From FEN-1219 sp035644475 (GTDB lineage Bacteria; Pseudomonadota; Gammaproteobacteria; Steroidobacterales; Rariloculaceae), in contig DASQOL010000186.1 of assembly GCA_035644475.1 (NCBI GenBank), positions 1 through 58,175 of the forward strand: DNA of 58,175 nt. The letters are read 5' to 3'. The notes under the pieces were generated by a model. It ran no database searches and was not told the origin of the DNA. It saw nothing but the letters and a program-made list of their open reading frames with translations. This document shows, one piece after another, positions 36,772 to 45,196 of this stretch. Both the position numbers and the translations under genes were made by a program. Numbering within the stretch: the first letter of the stretch is position 1; every line of letters starts with the position of its first letter.

Positions 36772-37839
36772 ATGAAACGCGCAATGCATTGGCTGCTCAT
36801 CGCCGCGGCGCTTGCGGCGGCGGGAACTGCGCCGGCGCAGCCGGCGGCATCGCTGCCGAAGATCAAAGTGCTCGCGACCGGCGGCACGATCGCCGGCGCG
36901 CAAGCGAGCGCCACGGACTACTCCTACAAATCCGGCACCTACGACGTCAACTCGCTGATCAAGGCCGTGCCGAATCTCGACAAGCTCGCCGTGATCACGG
37001 GCGAGCAGGTCGCGAACATCGGCAGCCAGGACATGAGCGACGAGGTGTGGCTCAAGCTCGCGAAGCGCGTCAACGAGGTGCTGAAGGCGGCCGACACCGA
37101 CGGCGTCCTCATTACTCACGGCACCGACACGCTCGAGGAGACGAGCTATTTCTTGAGCCTCGTGACGAAGAGCGACAAGCCGGTGGTCATGGTCGGGTCG
37201 ATGCGGCCCGCTACGGCGGTGAGCGCCGACGGGCCGGGCAACATCTACAACGGCGTCGCGGTGCTCGCCGACCGCGGCTCGCGCGGCAAGGGCACGCTCG
37301 TGTCGCTCAACGACGTGATCCACTACGCGCGCAACGTCGTCAAGACCGACACGACCAGCGTGCAGACGTTCCAGAGCCTGAATCGCGGGCCCGCAGGAGT
37401 CGTGCACACGGGCAAGGTCGAATGGTTCGAGCCGATGGATCGCAAAGTCGGCAACGCGACCGAGTTCTCGGTCGACGCGCTCGACAAGCTGCCGCGCGTC
37501 GATGTGATTTTCGCGCACGCGAGCATGAGCGCCGACCTGATCGACGCCGCGGTGAAGAACGGCGCACGGGGCCTCGTCGTCGCCGGGGTCGGCGACGGCA
37601 ACATGACCGCGCCGGCGCTCGAAGCGGTCACGAAGGCCGCGAAGGCCGGCGTCGTCGTCGTGCGCAGCACGCGGCTGGCGCAGGGCATCGTGCTGCGCAA
37701 CAACGAGGTCGACGACGACAAGCTCGGCCTCGTCGCGTCGGGCGAGCTCAATCCCGCGAAGTCGCGTGTGCTGCTGCAGCTCGCGCTGACGAAGACGAAG
37801 GATCCCGCGCGAATCCAGAAAATGTTCTACGAGTATTGA
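36772..37839 (+). CDS. ansB: Type II (periplasmic) L-asparaginase
   Basis: A 355-residue exported enzyme that hydrolyses asparagine to aspartate and ammonia. The signal peptide runs to about residue 23 (AAGTAPAQP). The two catalytic threonines are in ATGGTIAG (T39) and ITHGTDTLEET (T118-D119), with VGSMRPATAVSADGPGN as the third family motif. A good ggag precedes the ATG, and it is probably cotranscribed with aspD. Aspartate made in the periplasm would be the natural substrate for the AspT exchanger, while the ammonia released could buffer acid. Confidence 0.94.
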   Translation: MKRAMHWLLIAAALAAAGTAPAQPAASLPKIKVLATGGTIAGAQASATDYSYKSGTYDVNSLIKAVPNLDKLAVITGEQVANIGSQDMSDEVWLKLAKRVNEVLKAADTDGVLITHGTDTLEETSYFLSLVTKSDKPVVMVGSMRPATAVSADGPGNIYNGVAVLADRGSRGKGTLVSLNDVIHYARNVVKTDTTSVQTFQSLNRGPAGVVHTGKVEWFEPMDRKVGNATEFSVDALDKLPRVDVIFAHASMSADLIDAAVKNGARGLVVAGVGDGNMTAPALEAVTKAAKAGVVVVRSTRLAQGIVLRNNEVDDDKLGLVASGELNPAKSRVLLQLALTKTKDPARIQKMFYEY

Positions 37840-38108
37840 GCGCGGCAGACCTTCGCTAGTTCCGTGCTCGTAAATCACGCGGCGTCGGACGTTTGTCGGC
37901 CGCGCGCGGCGCGCACAAGCGGCTTATCGGCCTAAGGACGTATTGTCGATGAATAACCCGCCCAGCACTGTACGCGTGGTCGATTCTTGCAGGCCCGTGC
38001 GTCGCACGACGTTCTCAGGATCGACATGACTTCCCCGCCGCCGCTGCGGTTCGTTACGCCGAAACGCGAGATCGAAACGCCATGATGCAAGACACTGGAG
38101 CAGGCCCG

Positions 38109-40427
38109 ATGTCGCGCCACGTTCTCGTCGTGGACGACGGGATCGCAGGAACACACGCCGCCGGACGCGCCGTGCGTGCGCTCGTGTCGGAGCTGCACAC
38201 GCGCGGCGTCGACGTGGTGGAGGCCGAGTCGTGCGAGGACGGGCTCGCCACCGTCACGTCGGACGCCAGCATCCACTGCGTGCTGCTGAACTGGACGCAG
38301 ACGCAGCCGGGCAACGGCAACGGCGGCGGACCCCACGAGCAGGCGACCACGCTGCTCCGTGCCGTCCGCGCGCGCAACGCGAAGGTTCCGATCTTTCTGA
38401 TGGCGAGCCGCAAGCTCGCGGGCTCCGTCGACGTCGAGGTCGCGACGTTGGTGGACGAGTTCATCTGGATCCTGGACGACACGGCGCCGTTTATCGGCGG
38501 CCGCGTGCAGGCCGCGGTGGAGCGCTACATCCACGGGCTCTTGCCGCCGTTCGCAGCCGCGCTGGCGCGCTACGACCGCGGGCGCGAGTACTCGTGGGCG
38601 GCGCCGGGCCATCAGGGCGGCGTCGCCTTCCTGAAGTCGCCGATCGGCCGCGCGTTCTTCGATTTCTACGGCGAGAACTTGTTTCGTACCGACATGGGCA
38701 TCGAGCGCGGCGCGCTCGGCTCGATGCTCGGGCACTCGGGTCCGATCGGCGAGAGCGAGCGCTACGCCGCGCGCGTGTTCGGCGCGGACCGTTCGTACTC
38801 GGTGCTGAACGGCACGTCCGCATCGAACCGCGCGATCATGTCGGCGTGCGTCGGCGACGGCGAGGTCGCGCTCTGCGATCGCAATTGCCACAAGTCGATC
38901 GAGCAGGGCCTCGCGATCACCGGCGGCATCCCGGTGTTCCTGAGCCCGACCCGCAATCGTTACGGAATCATCGGGCCGATTCCGCCGCAGCGCCTCGAGC
39001 CCAAAGCGATCGCCAAGAGCATCGCGGCCAACCCGCTCGCCAAGGCGGCCGGGAAAAAGACCGCGGTGTATTCCGTGCTCACCAACTGCACGTACGACGG
39101 TATGTGCTACGACGCCGCCGGCGCGCAAGCGCTGCTCGCGAAGAGCACCGATCGCGTCCATTTCGACGAGGCGTGGTACGGCTACGCGCGCTTCAATCCG
39201 TTGTATGCGGACCGTTTCGCGATGCGCGGCAACCCCGCCGACCACCCGAAGACCGGACCCACGGTGTTTGCGACGCACTCCACGCACAAGCTGCTCGCCG
39301 CGTTGTCGCAGACGTCGTTCATCCATATCCGCGACGGCCGCGGCGCGATCGACCACGGCCGCTTCAACGAAGCGTACTGCGCGCAGGCGAGCACCTCGCC
39401 GCTGTACGCGCTGATCGCGTCGAACGAGGTCGCGGCCGCGATGATGGATGGCCCCGCGGGGCAGTCGCTCACGCAAGAGACGATCGACGAGGCCGTCGCG
39501 TGCCGGCTCGCCGTCGCACGCGTGCGCCAGGAGTTCCTCACGAAGAAGGACTGGTTCTTCGCGCCGTGGAATGCCGAGGAAGTCGCGGGGCCGAAGGGCA
39601 AGCGCATTCCGTTCCACAAGGCGTCGGCGGAGCAGCTCGCCACGGATCCCGATTGCTGGGTGCTGCACCCCGGCGAAAGCTGGCACGGATTCGAGGGGCT
39701 GCCCGACGGCTGGTGCATGCTCGACCCGATCAAGTTCGGCATCGTCTGTCCCGGAATGAAAACCGACGGCCACCTCGAGAAGGCCGGCGTCCCGGCGGAC
39801 ATCGTGACCGCGTACTTGGGCGCCCATGGCATCGTGCCGTCGCGCACGACGGACCACATGGTGCTGTTCCTGTTCTCCATGGGCGTGACCAAGGGCAAGT
39901 GGGGCACGCTGCTCAACACGCTGCTCGGCTTTAAAGCGGACTACGACCGCAACGCGCCGCTCGCGGAGGTCTTGCCGGCGGTCGCCTCGGCCGGGGGGCA
40001 GCGCTACGCGGGCAAGGGTCTCAAGGACCTCGGCGACGAGATGTGGGCGCATCTCCGCGAGTCGCGGCAAGGACACTGGCAGGCGCAGGCGTACGCCACG
40101 CTGCCCGCACCGAAGATGACGCCGCGGCGCGCGTTCCAACAGTTCATGGCGGGCGACGCCGAAAAGGTGCCGGTCGCCGACATGGCCGACCGCGTCGTCG
40201 CGGTCGGCGTGATCCCGTATCCGCCCGGCATCCCCATCGTGATGCCGGGCGAGAGCGTGGGTCCGGCTACCGGCCCGTGGCTCACGTATCTGCGCACGCT
40301 CCAGGAATTCGGGCATCTGTTCCCCGGCTTCGCGAAGGAAGTCGAGGGCACCGAAGAGCACGACGGCGTCTATCACGTGTATTGCTTGAAGGACCGGCCC
40401 GCGCGCCGCGCGGTCAAGCGGAAATGA
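38109..40427 (+). CDS. adiA: AdiA-type arginine decarboxylase
   Basis: About 772 residues, the closest of the three paralogues to E. coli inducible arginine decarboxylase AdiA, which makes agmatine and CO2. It has the wing domain (VLVVDDGIAGTH onward), DEFIWILDDTAPFIGGR, YSWAAPGHQGG, ENLFRTDMGIER, DRNCHKSIEQGL, TNCTYDGMCY and HFDEAWYGYARFNP, with catalytic K394 in THSTHKLLAA. The ATG at 38109 has ggag 8 nt upstream; an in-frame ATG at 38082 is an alternative. It opens a seven-gene unit, and its stop overlaps the start of the ornithine decarboxylase (ATGA). The 242-269 bp upstream show no clear promoter boxes. Confidence 0.92.
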   Translation: MSRHVLVVDDGIAGTHAAGRAVRALVSELHTRGVDVVEAESCEDGLATVTSDASIHCVLLNWTQTQPGNGNGGGPHEQATTLLRAVRARNAKVPIFLMASRKLAGSVDVEVATLVDEFIWILDDTAPFIGGRVQAAVERYIHGLLPPFAAALARYDRGREYSWAAPGHQGGVAFLKSPIGRAFFDFYGENLFRTDMGIERGALGSMLGHSGPIGESERYAARVFGADRSYSVLNGTSASNRAIMSACVGDGEVALCDRNCHKSIEQGLAITGGIPVFLSPTRNRYGIIGPIPPQRLEPKAIAKSIAANPLAKAAGKKTAVYSVLTNCTYDGMCYDAAGAQALLAKSTDRVHFDEAWYGYARFNPLYADRFAMRGNPADHPKTGPTVFATHSTHKLLAALSQTSFIHIRDGRGAIDHGRFNEAYCAQASTSPLYALIASNEVAAAMMDGPAGQSLTQETIDEAVACRLAVARVRQEFLTKKDWFFAPWNAEEVAGPKGKRIPFHKASAEQLATDPDCWVLHPGESWHGFEGLPDGWCMLDPIKFGIVCPGMKTDGHLEKAGVPADIVTAYLGAHGIVPSRTTDHMVLFLFSMGVTKGKWGTLLNTLLGFKADYDRNAPLAEVLPAVASAGGQRYAGKGLKDLGDEMWAHLRESRQGHWQAQAYATLPAPKMTPRRAFQQFMAGDAEKVPVADMADRVVAVGVIPYPPGIPIVMPGESVGPATGPWLTYLRTLQEFGHLFPGFAKEVEGTEEHDGVYHVYCLKDRPARRAVKRK

Positions 40428-42790
40428 TCGAGTACGCCGCCAAGACGCCGACCACGCCGATTCCGTTCCACAAGCTGCTCAAGGTGGTGGCGCTCGTGGA
40501 CGGTGACGATTCGCAGGTGCGTGCGCTGCTCGAGCGCGTCAAGGCGGAGAATTTCGAGATCGTCGTCAGCGACCGCTACGAACGCGACGTCGCGGAGGAC
40601 GCGGAAGTGGGCGCGTACATCGTGGCCGTCGACGGCGAACGGCGCGAGCCCGCGCGCAAGCTCGCCCGCGCCGTGCGCGGCATCGGCTTCCGCACGCCGC
40701 TCTGGGCGCTGGCGGACTCGAGCCGCATCGCCGACACCTCGGTGCTCGGGATGGCGGGCGAGGTCGACGGCTATATCTATCTCGGCCAACAGACGCCGGC
40801 GTTCTACGCTAAGCAGGTCGTCGCGAGCGTGGTCGCGTACGGCATGAGCTTGCTGCCGCCGTTCTTCGGCGGGCTCATGGCGTACGACGCGGAGGCGAAG
40901 ATCTCGTTCGCCTGCCCCGGCCACCAGGGCGGGGAGTTCTATCGCAAGTCGCCGGCGGGCCAGCTCTTCTTCAAGCACTTCGGCGAGCAAATCTTCCGCA
41001 ACGATCTGTGCAACGCCGACGTCGAGCTCGGCGATCTCTTGATTCACGTGGGCGCGGCGGTCGACGCGCAGAAGCACGCGGCGCAGGTGTTCGGCGCCGA
41101 CCGCACCTACTTCGTGCTGAACGGCACGTCGACCTCGAACAAGGTGGTCACGCAGGCGACTTTGCGCCGCGGCGACCTCGTGCTGTTCGACCGCAACAAC
41201 CACAAGTCGCTGCACCAGGGCGCGCTCGTCAAGGCCGGAGCGATCCCGGTCTTTCTGCCGACCGCGCGCAACGCGTTCGGCATGATCGGCGCGGTCGATT
41301 GGGAGGCGTGGGACGAGGAGTATCTGCGGGATCGGATCCGCGCCAACCCGCTCGTCCAAGATCCCGGGCGGTACAAGAAGGAGCGGCCGTTCCGGCTCGC
41401 GTGCATCCAGCTCGCCACCTACGACGGCACGATCTACAACGTGCGCAAGGTGCTCGAGAAGATCGGCCACCTCTGCGACTACGTGCTCTGGGACGAGGCG
41501 TGGATCGGCTACAACGCGTTCCATCCGCTGTTCACCGATCACAGCCCGATGCGCCTCACGGACCTGCAACCGGAAATGGCCGGGCTGTTCTCGACTCAGT
41601 CCGTGCACAAGCAGGGCGCGGGTTTCTCGCAGGCGTCGCAGATTCACAAGCGCGACGAGCACATTCGCGGCCAACCTCGCTACATCGAGCACAAGCGCTT
41701 CAACGAGGCGTTCCTGATGTATTGCTCGACGTCGCCGTTCTACCCGCTGTTCGCCGCGCTCGACGTGAACGCGAAGATGCACGCCGGCAAAGCGGGCGAG
41801 ATGATGTGGGACCGGTGCATCGAGCTCGGGATCGAAGTGCGCAAGAAGCTGCGCGAGTTCGGTGCGCACTATGCGGAGACCGGGCGCACGGCCGAGGAGC
41901 GCTGGTTCTTCGATCCGTTCGTCCCCGACGTCGTCACGATTCGCGGCTCGCCGCTCACCAAAGACGCCAAGAACGTCGCGTGGGAAGAGTTGCCCACCGA
42001 GGTGCTCAAGCGCGAGCAGCAATGCTGGACGTTCGACCCGAACGCCACGTGGCACGGCTATTCCGGTTTCACGGAAGGCTACGCGATGGTCGACCCGAAC
42101 AAGCTGATGCTGCTGACACCGGGCATCGACCGGAAGTCCGGCGAGTATCTCGACTTCGGCGTGCCCGCGACCGTGCTCGCGAACTACCTGCGCGAGCACC
42201 GGATCGTGCCCGAGAAGTGCGATCTCAACAGCATCCTGTTCCTGCTCACGCCGGCCGATGACGAAAGCAAGCTCAACACGCTGATCTCGCGGCTCGTGAG
42301 CTTCAAGGATCTGTGGGATCGCGACGCCCCGCTCGGCGAAGCGCTGCCCACGCTCTACTCGCAGAACCGCGACCGCTACGCCGGCTACTCGCTGCGTCGA
42401 ATCTGCAAGGAGATGCACGACTTCTATCGCGAGTCGAACGTGAAGGGGCTGCAGAAGCTCTGCTTCCGCGCCGAGAGCTTTCCGGAGCTCGCGATGTCGT
42501 CGAAGGACGCCTATGAGGCGCTGGTCGCGAACGAGGTCGACTACGTGCCGCTCGACGAGAGCATTCGGGGCCGCATCGCCGCGACGCTCGCGCTGATCTA
42601 TCCGCCCGGCATCGGCGTGCTCGTTCCCGGCGAGCGTTGGGACCGGCGCGCCCAGCCGATGCTCGACTATTTCTCGGTATTCGAGGAGTCGTTCAACCGC
42701 TTCCCCGGCTTCAACTACGAAGTGCAGGGCGTGTTCCAGGAGCAGGTGGACGGCCGCATCAAGTTCTATACCTACGTGGTTCGGCAATGA
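40424..42790 (+). CDS. speF: Ornithine decarboxylase (SpeC/SpeF type)
   Basis: A 788-residue PLP decarboxylase forming putrescine from ornithine. It differs from the AdiA group and matches SpeC/SpeF: FACPGHQGGEFYRKSPAGQLFF, HFGEQIFRNDLCNADVELGDLLIH, FDRNNHKSLHQGAL, LWDEAWIGYNAFHPLF, catalytic K396 in STQSVHKQGAGFSQASQIHK, and NEAFLMYCSTSPFYPLFAALDVNAKMH. It starts inside the stop of the adiA gene (ATGA at 40424). A PotE-like antiporter follows after 27 bp, reproducing the speF-potE pair of enterobacteria, hence the symbol. Confidence 0.93.
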   Translation: MIEYAAKTPTTPIPFHKLLKVVALVDGDDSQVRALLERVKAENFEIVVSDRYERDVAEDAEVGAYIVAVDGERREPARKLARAVRGIGFRTPLWALADSSRIADTSVLGMAGEVDGYIYLGQQTPAFYAKQVVASVVAYGMSLLPPFFGGLMAYDAEAKISFACPGHQGGEFYRKSPAGQLFFKHFGEQIFRNDLCNADVELGDLLIHVGAAVDAQKHAAQVFGADRTYFVLNGTSTSNKVVTQATLRRGDLVLFDRNNHKSLHQGALVKAGAIPVFLPTARNAFGMIGAVDWEAWDEEYLRDRIRANPLVQDPGRYKKERPFRLACIQLATYDGTIYNVRKVLEKIGHLCDYVLWDEAWIGYNAFHPLFTDHSPMRLTDLQPEMAGLFSTQSVHKQGAGFSQASQIHKRDEHIRGQPRYIEHKRFNEAFLMYCSTSPFYPLFAALDVNAKMHAGKAGEMMWDRCIELGIEVRKKLREFGAHYAETGRTAEERWFFDPFVPDVVTIRGSPLTKDAKNVAWEELPTEVLKREQQCWTFDPNATWHGYSGFTEGYAMVDPNKLMLLTPGIDRKSGEYLDFGVPATVLANYLREHRIVPEKCDLNSILFLLTPADDESKLNTLISRLVSFKDLWDRDAPLGEALPTLYSQNRDRYAGYSLRRICKEMHDFYRESNVKGLQKLCFRAESFPELAMSSKDAYEALVANEVDYVPLDESIRGRIAATLALIYPPGIGVLVPGERWDRRAQPMLDYFSVFEESFNRFPGFNYEVQGVFQEQVDGRIKFYTYVVRQ

Positions 42791-42817
42791 CCCGCTCGAG
42801 CGGGGAGGGCTAAGGCT

Positions 42818-44209
42818 ATGGCAGAGCAAAAGAAGATGAACCTGATGCAGCTCACGTTCATCGTGGCTGTGAACATGATGGGCTCCGGCATCATCATGCT
42901 GCCGACCAACATGGCGCAGGTCGGCGCGATCTCGCTCCTGTCGTGGGTCGTCACGGCGGTCGGATCGATGTGCATCGCGTATGGTTTTGCGCAGGCCGGC
43001 GTGTTCAATCAGCGCAGCGGCGGCATGGCCGCGTACGCGGAGGACGCCTACGGCAAGTCCGGCTATTTCCAGGTGTTCCTGCTGTACTTCGTGTCGCTCG
43101 CGATCGGCAACGTGGCGATCGCGATCTCGGCGGTGGGCTATCTCGCGTCGTTCATTCCGTGGCTGTCGTCGACGCCGATCGCCACCTGCATCGGCGTGAT
43201 CGCGCTGCTCTGGCTCACCACGTTCGCGAACTTCGGCGGGCCGAGCGTGACGGGCAAGATCGGCGCGATCACCGTCTGGGGCGTGATCCTGCCGGTGGGC
43301 GCGCTGTCGATCATCGGCTGGCTCTGGTTCAGCGGCGACACCTTTGCGGCGGCCTGGAACCCGAAGGGAATGACGATCGCTCAGGGCATGGGCTCGAGCA
43401 TCACGCTGACGCTCTGGGCGTTCCTCGGCATGGAATCCGCGGCGCAGAACTCGGACGCCGTCGAGAACCCGAAGCGCAACGTGCCGCTCGCCTGCATGTT
43501 CGGCACGCTCGGCGCGGCTTTCGTGTACGTGCTCTCGACCAGCGTGATCCAGGGCATCGTGCCGAACGCGGAGCTCGCGAACTCGACCGGCCCGTTCGGC
43601 CTAGCGTACGCGAAGATGTTCAGCCCGGCCGTCGGCTCGATCGTGATGATGCTGGCCGTGATCGCGTGCCTGGGGTCGCTGCTCGGCTGGCAGTTCACGA
43701 TCGCGCAAACGGGCAAGGCCGCGGCGGACGACCGGATGTTCCCGTCGCTGTTTTCCAAGGTGAACAGCATGGGCGCGCCGATCACCGGCATGCTCGTGCT
43801 AGGTGTCGTGCAGACGCTGTTCGCGCTGATGACGATCTCGCCGACGTTGAGCGAGCAGTTCGGCGCGCTCGTGAGTCTGTCGGTGGTCACCAACGTGATC
43901 CCCTACGTCGTCGCGCTGTCGTCGCTGATGGTGATCATGAAGGCCGCGAAGGCGCCCGAGGGGATCTTCAAGCGCAACAGTGTGATCGCCGCGCTCGCAA
44001 TGGCGTACAGCGTGTTCGCGCTGTACGCCTCGGGCAAGGACGCCGTGATGGGCGGAATGATCGTGCTCGGCGTCACCTACATCGTCTGGGGATTCATCGC
44101 GCCGCGCTTCGCCGTGCCGGCGGCCGCGGCCGCGCCCGTCCCGCGAACGAAGACGGTGCCGCCTCCAGCTCCGGCGACCGCCGGAGCCGGCCGTCCGGTC
44201 ACGGCGTAG
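42818..44209 (+). CDS. potE: Putrescine:ornithine antiporter (PotE-like)
   Basis: A 463-residue APC-superfamily exchanger with about 12 membrane segments. Similarity to PotE is strong along its length: VNMMGSGIIMLPTNMAQVG, ITVWGVILPVGALSIIGWLWFS, SSITLTLWAFLGMESAAQNSDAVENPKRNVPLA, GIVPNAELANSTGPFGLAYAKMF and CLGSLLGWQFTIAQTGKAAADD. It should import ornithine and expel putrescine from the enzyme encoded just upstream. The C-terminal 25 residues are an Ala/Pro-rich extension. The ATG has ggagg 9 nt upstream. Confidence 0.93.
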   Translation: MAEQKKMNLMQLTFIVAVNMMGSGIIMLPTNMAQVGAISLLSWVVTAVGSMCIAYGFAQAGVFNQRSGGMAAYAEDAYGKSGYFQVFLLYFVSLAIGNVAIAISAVGYLASFIPWLSSTPIATCIGVIALLWLTTFANFGGPSVTGKIGAITVWGVILPVGALSIIGWLWFSGDTFAAAWNPKGMTIAQGMGSSITLTLWAFLGMESAAQNSDAVENPKRNVPLACMFGTLGAAFVYVLSTSVIQGIVPNAELANSTGPFGLAYAKMFSPAVGSIVMMLAVIACLGSLLGWQFTIAQTGKAAADDRMFPSLFSKVNSMGAPITGMLVLGVVQTLFALMTISPTLSEQFGALVSLSVVTNVIPYVVALSSLMVIMKAAKAPEGIFKRNSVIAALAMAYSVFALYASGKDAVMGGMIVLGVTYIVWGFIAPRFAVPAAAAAPVPRTKTVPPPAPATAGAGRPVTA

Positions 44210-44239
44210 TCGCGGCGCACACGAGAAAGGAGAACGATC

Positions 44240-45184
44240 ATGCAACTCGAACGATTCAAGGCGTCCATTCGTACACCGCGGTGGCTCGCGCTCCGCGCGG
44301 CCGTCACTGCGCAGATCCTCTGGCTCGCGCTCGCCGCGGCGCCGGCGCCCGCGCAGACGCTCGATCGCGTCAAGGAGGCGGGCCGGGTCAAGCTCGGCTA
44401 CTTGGTCGACATGCGACCGTTCTCGTTCAAGAACGACTCCGGGGCCCCCGACGGCTACTCCGTGGCGCTGTGCCAGCGGATCGTCGCAGACATCAAGACG
44501 CAGGTCGGGCGGACGGACCTCGCGGTGGAATGGGTGCCCGTGACCGTCGAGGCACGCGCGAGCGACATCAAGCAGGGCCGGATCGACCTCCTGTGCTCGC
44601 CGATGACCGTGTCGCTCGAGAGGAGGGCCGACGTCTCCTTCTCGATCCCGGTCTTCGGCGGCGGCAATCGCGCCGTAATGCGCGCGGACTCGGTCGCGGC
44701 GCTCCGGCGCGCGCTCGACGAGAATCCCACCGTTCGACCGGTGTGGCGCGGCGAGCCGGCGGCGAAGGTGCTGCAGGGCACGACGTTTGCCGTCGTCTCC
44801 GGCACGACGACGGCGAGCTGGCTCGAGAGCACGCGCGCGAGCTTCCAAGTCGACGCGAAGATCGTGCCGGTCGCCGACTACCACGCGGGACTTCAGCAGC
44901 TGGTTGACCGCAAGGTCGACGTGTTGTTCGGCGAGCGCACGCTGGTCGTCGGCGCCATGAACAGCAGCCAGCGTGAGAGCCTCGTCGTGCTCGACCGGCT
45001 GTTCACGCAGGAGCCAGGCGCCCTTGCGCTTGCACGCGGCGACGAGGATCTCCGACTGCTCGTGGACCGCACGCTGAGCCGCCTGTACGCCACGACGGCG
45101 TTCTCCGACCTCTACCGGCAATGGTTCGGCGAGCTCAACGGCATCACGCGTACGTTCTTTCTCTGGAACACGCTCGAGCAGTAA
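44240..45184 (+). CDS. Orphan periplasmic amino-acid-binding protein (SBP_bac_3)
   Basis: A 314-residue family-3 solute-binding protein with a long signal peptide (cleavage near APAPAQT, about residue 35). The mature part begins DRVKEAGRVKLGYLVDMRPFSFKNDSGAPDGYSVALCQRIV, typical of polar amino-acid binding proteins, with later ligand-site patterns (GRIDLLCSPMTVSLERRADVSFS; GTTFAVVSGTTTASWL). No ABC permease or ATPase gene is nearby. It sits between potE and an AdiA-like decarboxylase, so it may deliver or sense amino acids for the antiporters; this is inference. aaaggag lies 7 nt before the ATG. Confidence 0.88.
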   Translation: MQLERFKASIRTPRWLALRAAVTAQILWLALAAAPAPAQTLDRVKEAGRVKLGYLVDMRPFSFKNDSGAPDGYSVALCQRIVADIKTQVGRTDLAVEWVPVTVEARASDIKQGRIDLLCSPMTVSLERRADVSFSIPVFGGGNRAVMRADSVAALRRALDENPTVRPVWRGEPAAKVLQGTTFAVVSGTTTASWLESTRASFQVDAKIVPVADYHAGLQQLVDRKVDVLFGERTLVVGAMNSSQRESLVVLDRLFTQEPGALALARGDEDLRLLVDRTLSRLYATTAFSDLYRQWFGELNGITRTFFLWNTLEQ

Positions 45185-45196
45185 CGAGGTAGCCCA

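Noticed and set aside
37840..38108. Promoter for the seven-gene decarboxylase unit
   Set aside because: Some TTG-containing hexamers exist (e.g. near 37943) but none has an acceptable -10 at 16-18 bp.
37932..42829. Two minus-strand frames of over 800 residues opposite the decarboxylases
   Set aside because: Mirror-image codon effect at high GC; the plus strand carries full PLP-decarboxylase motifs.
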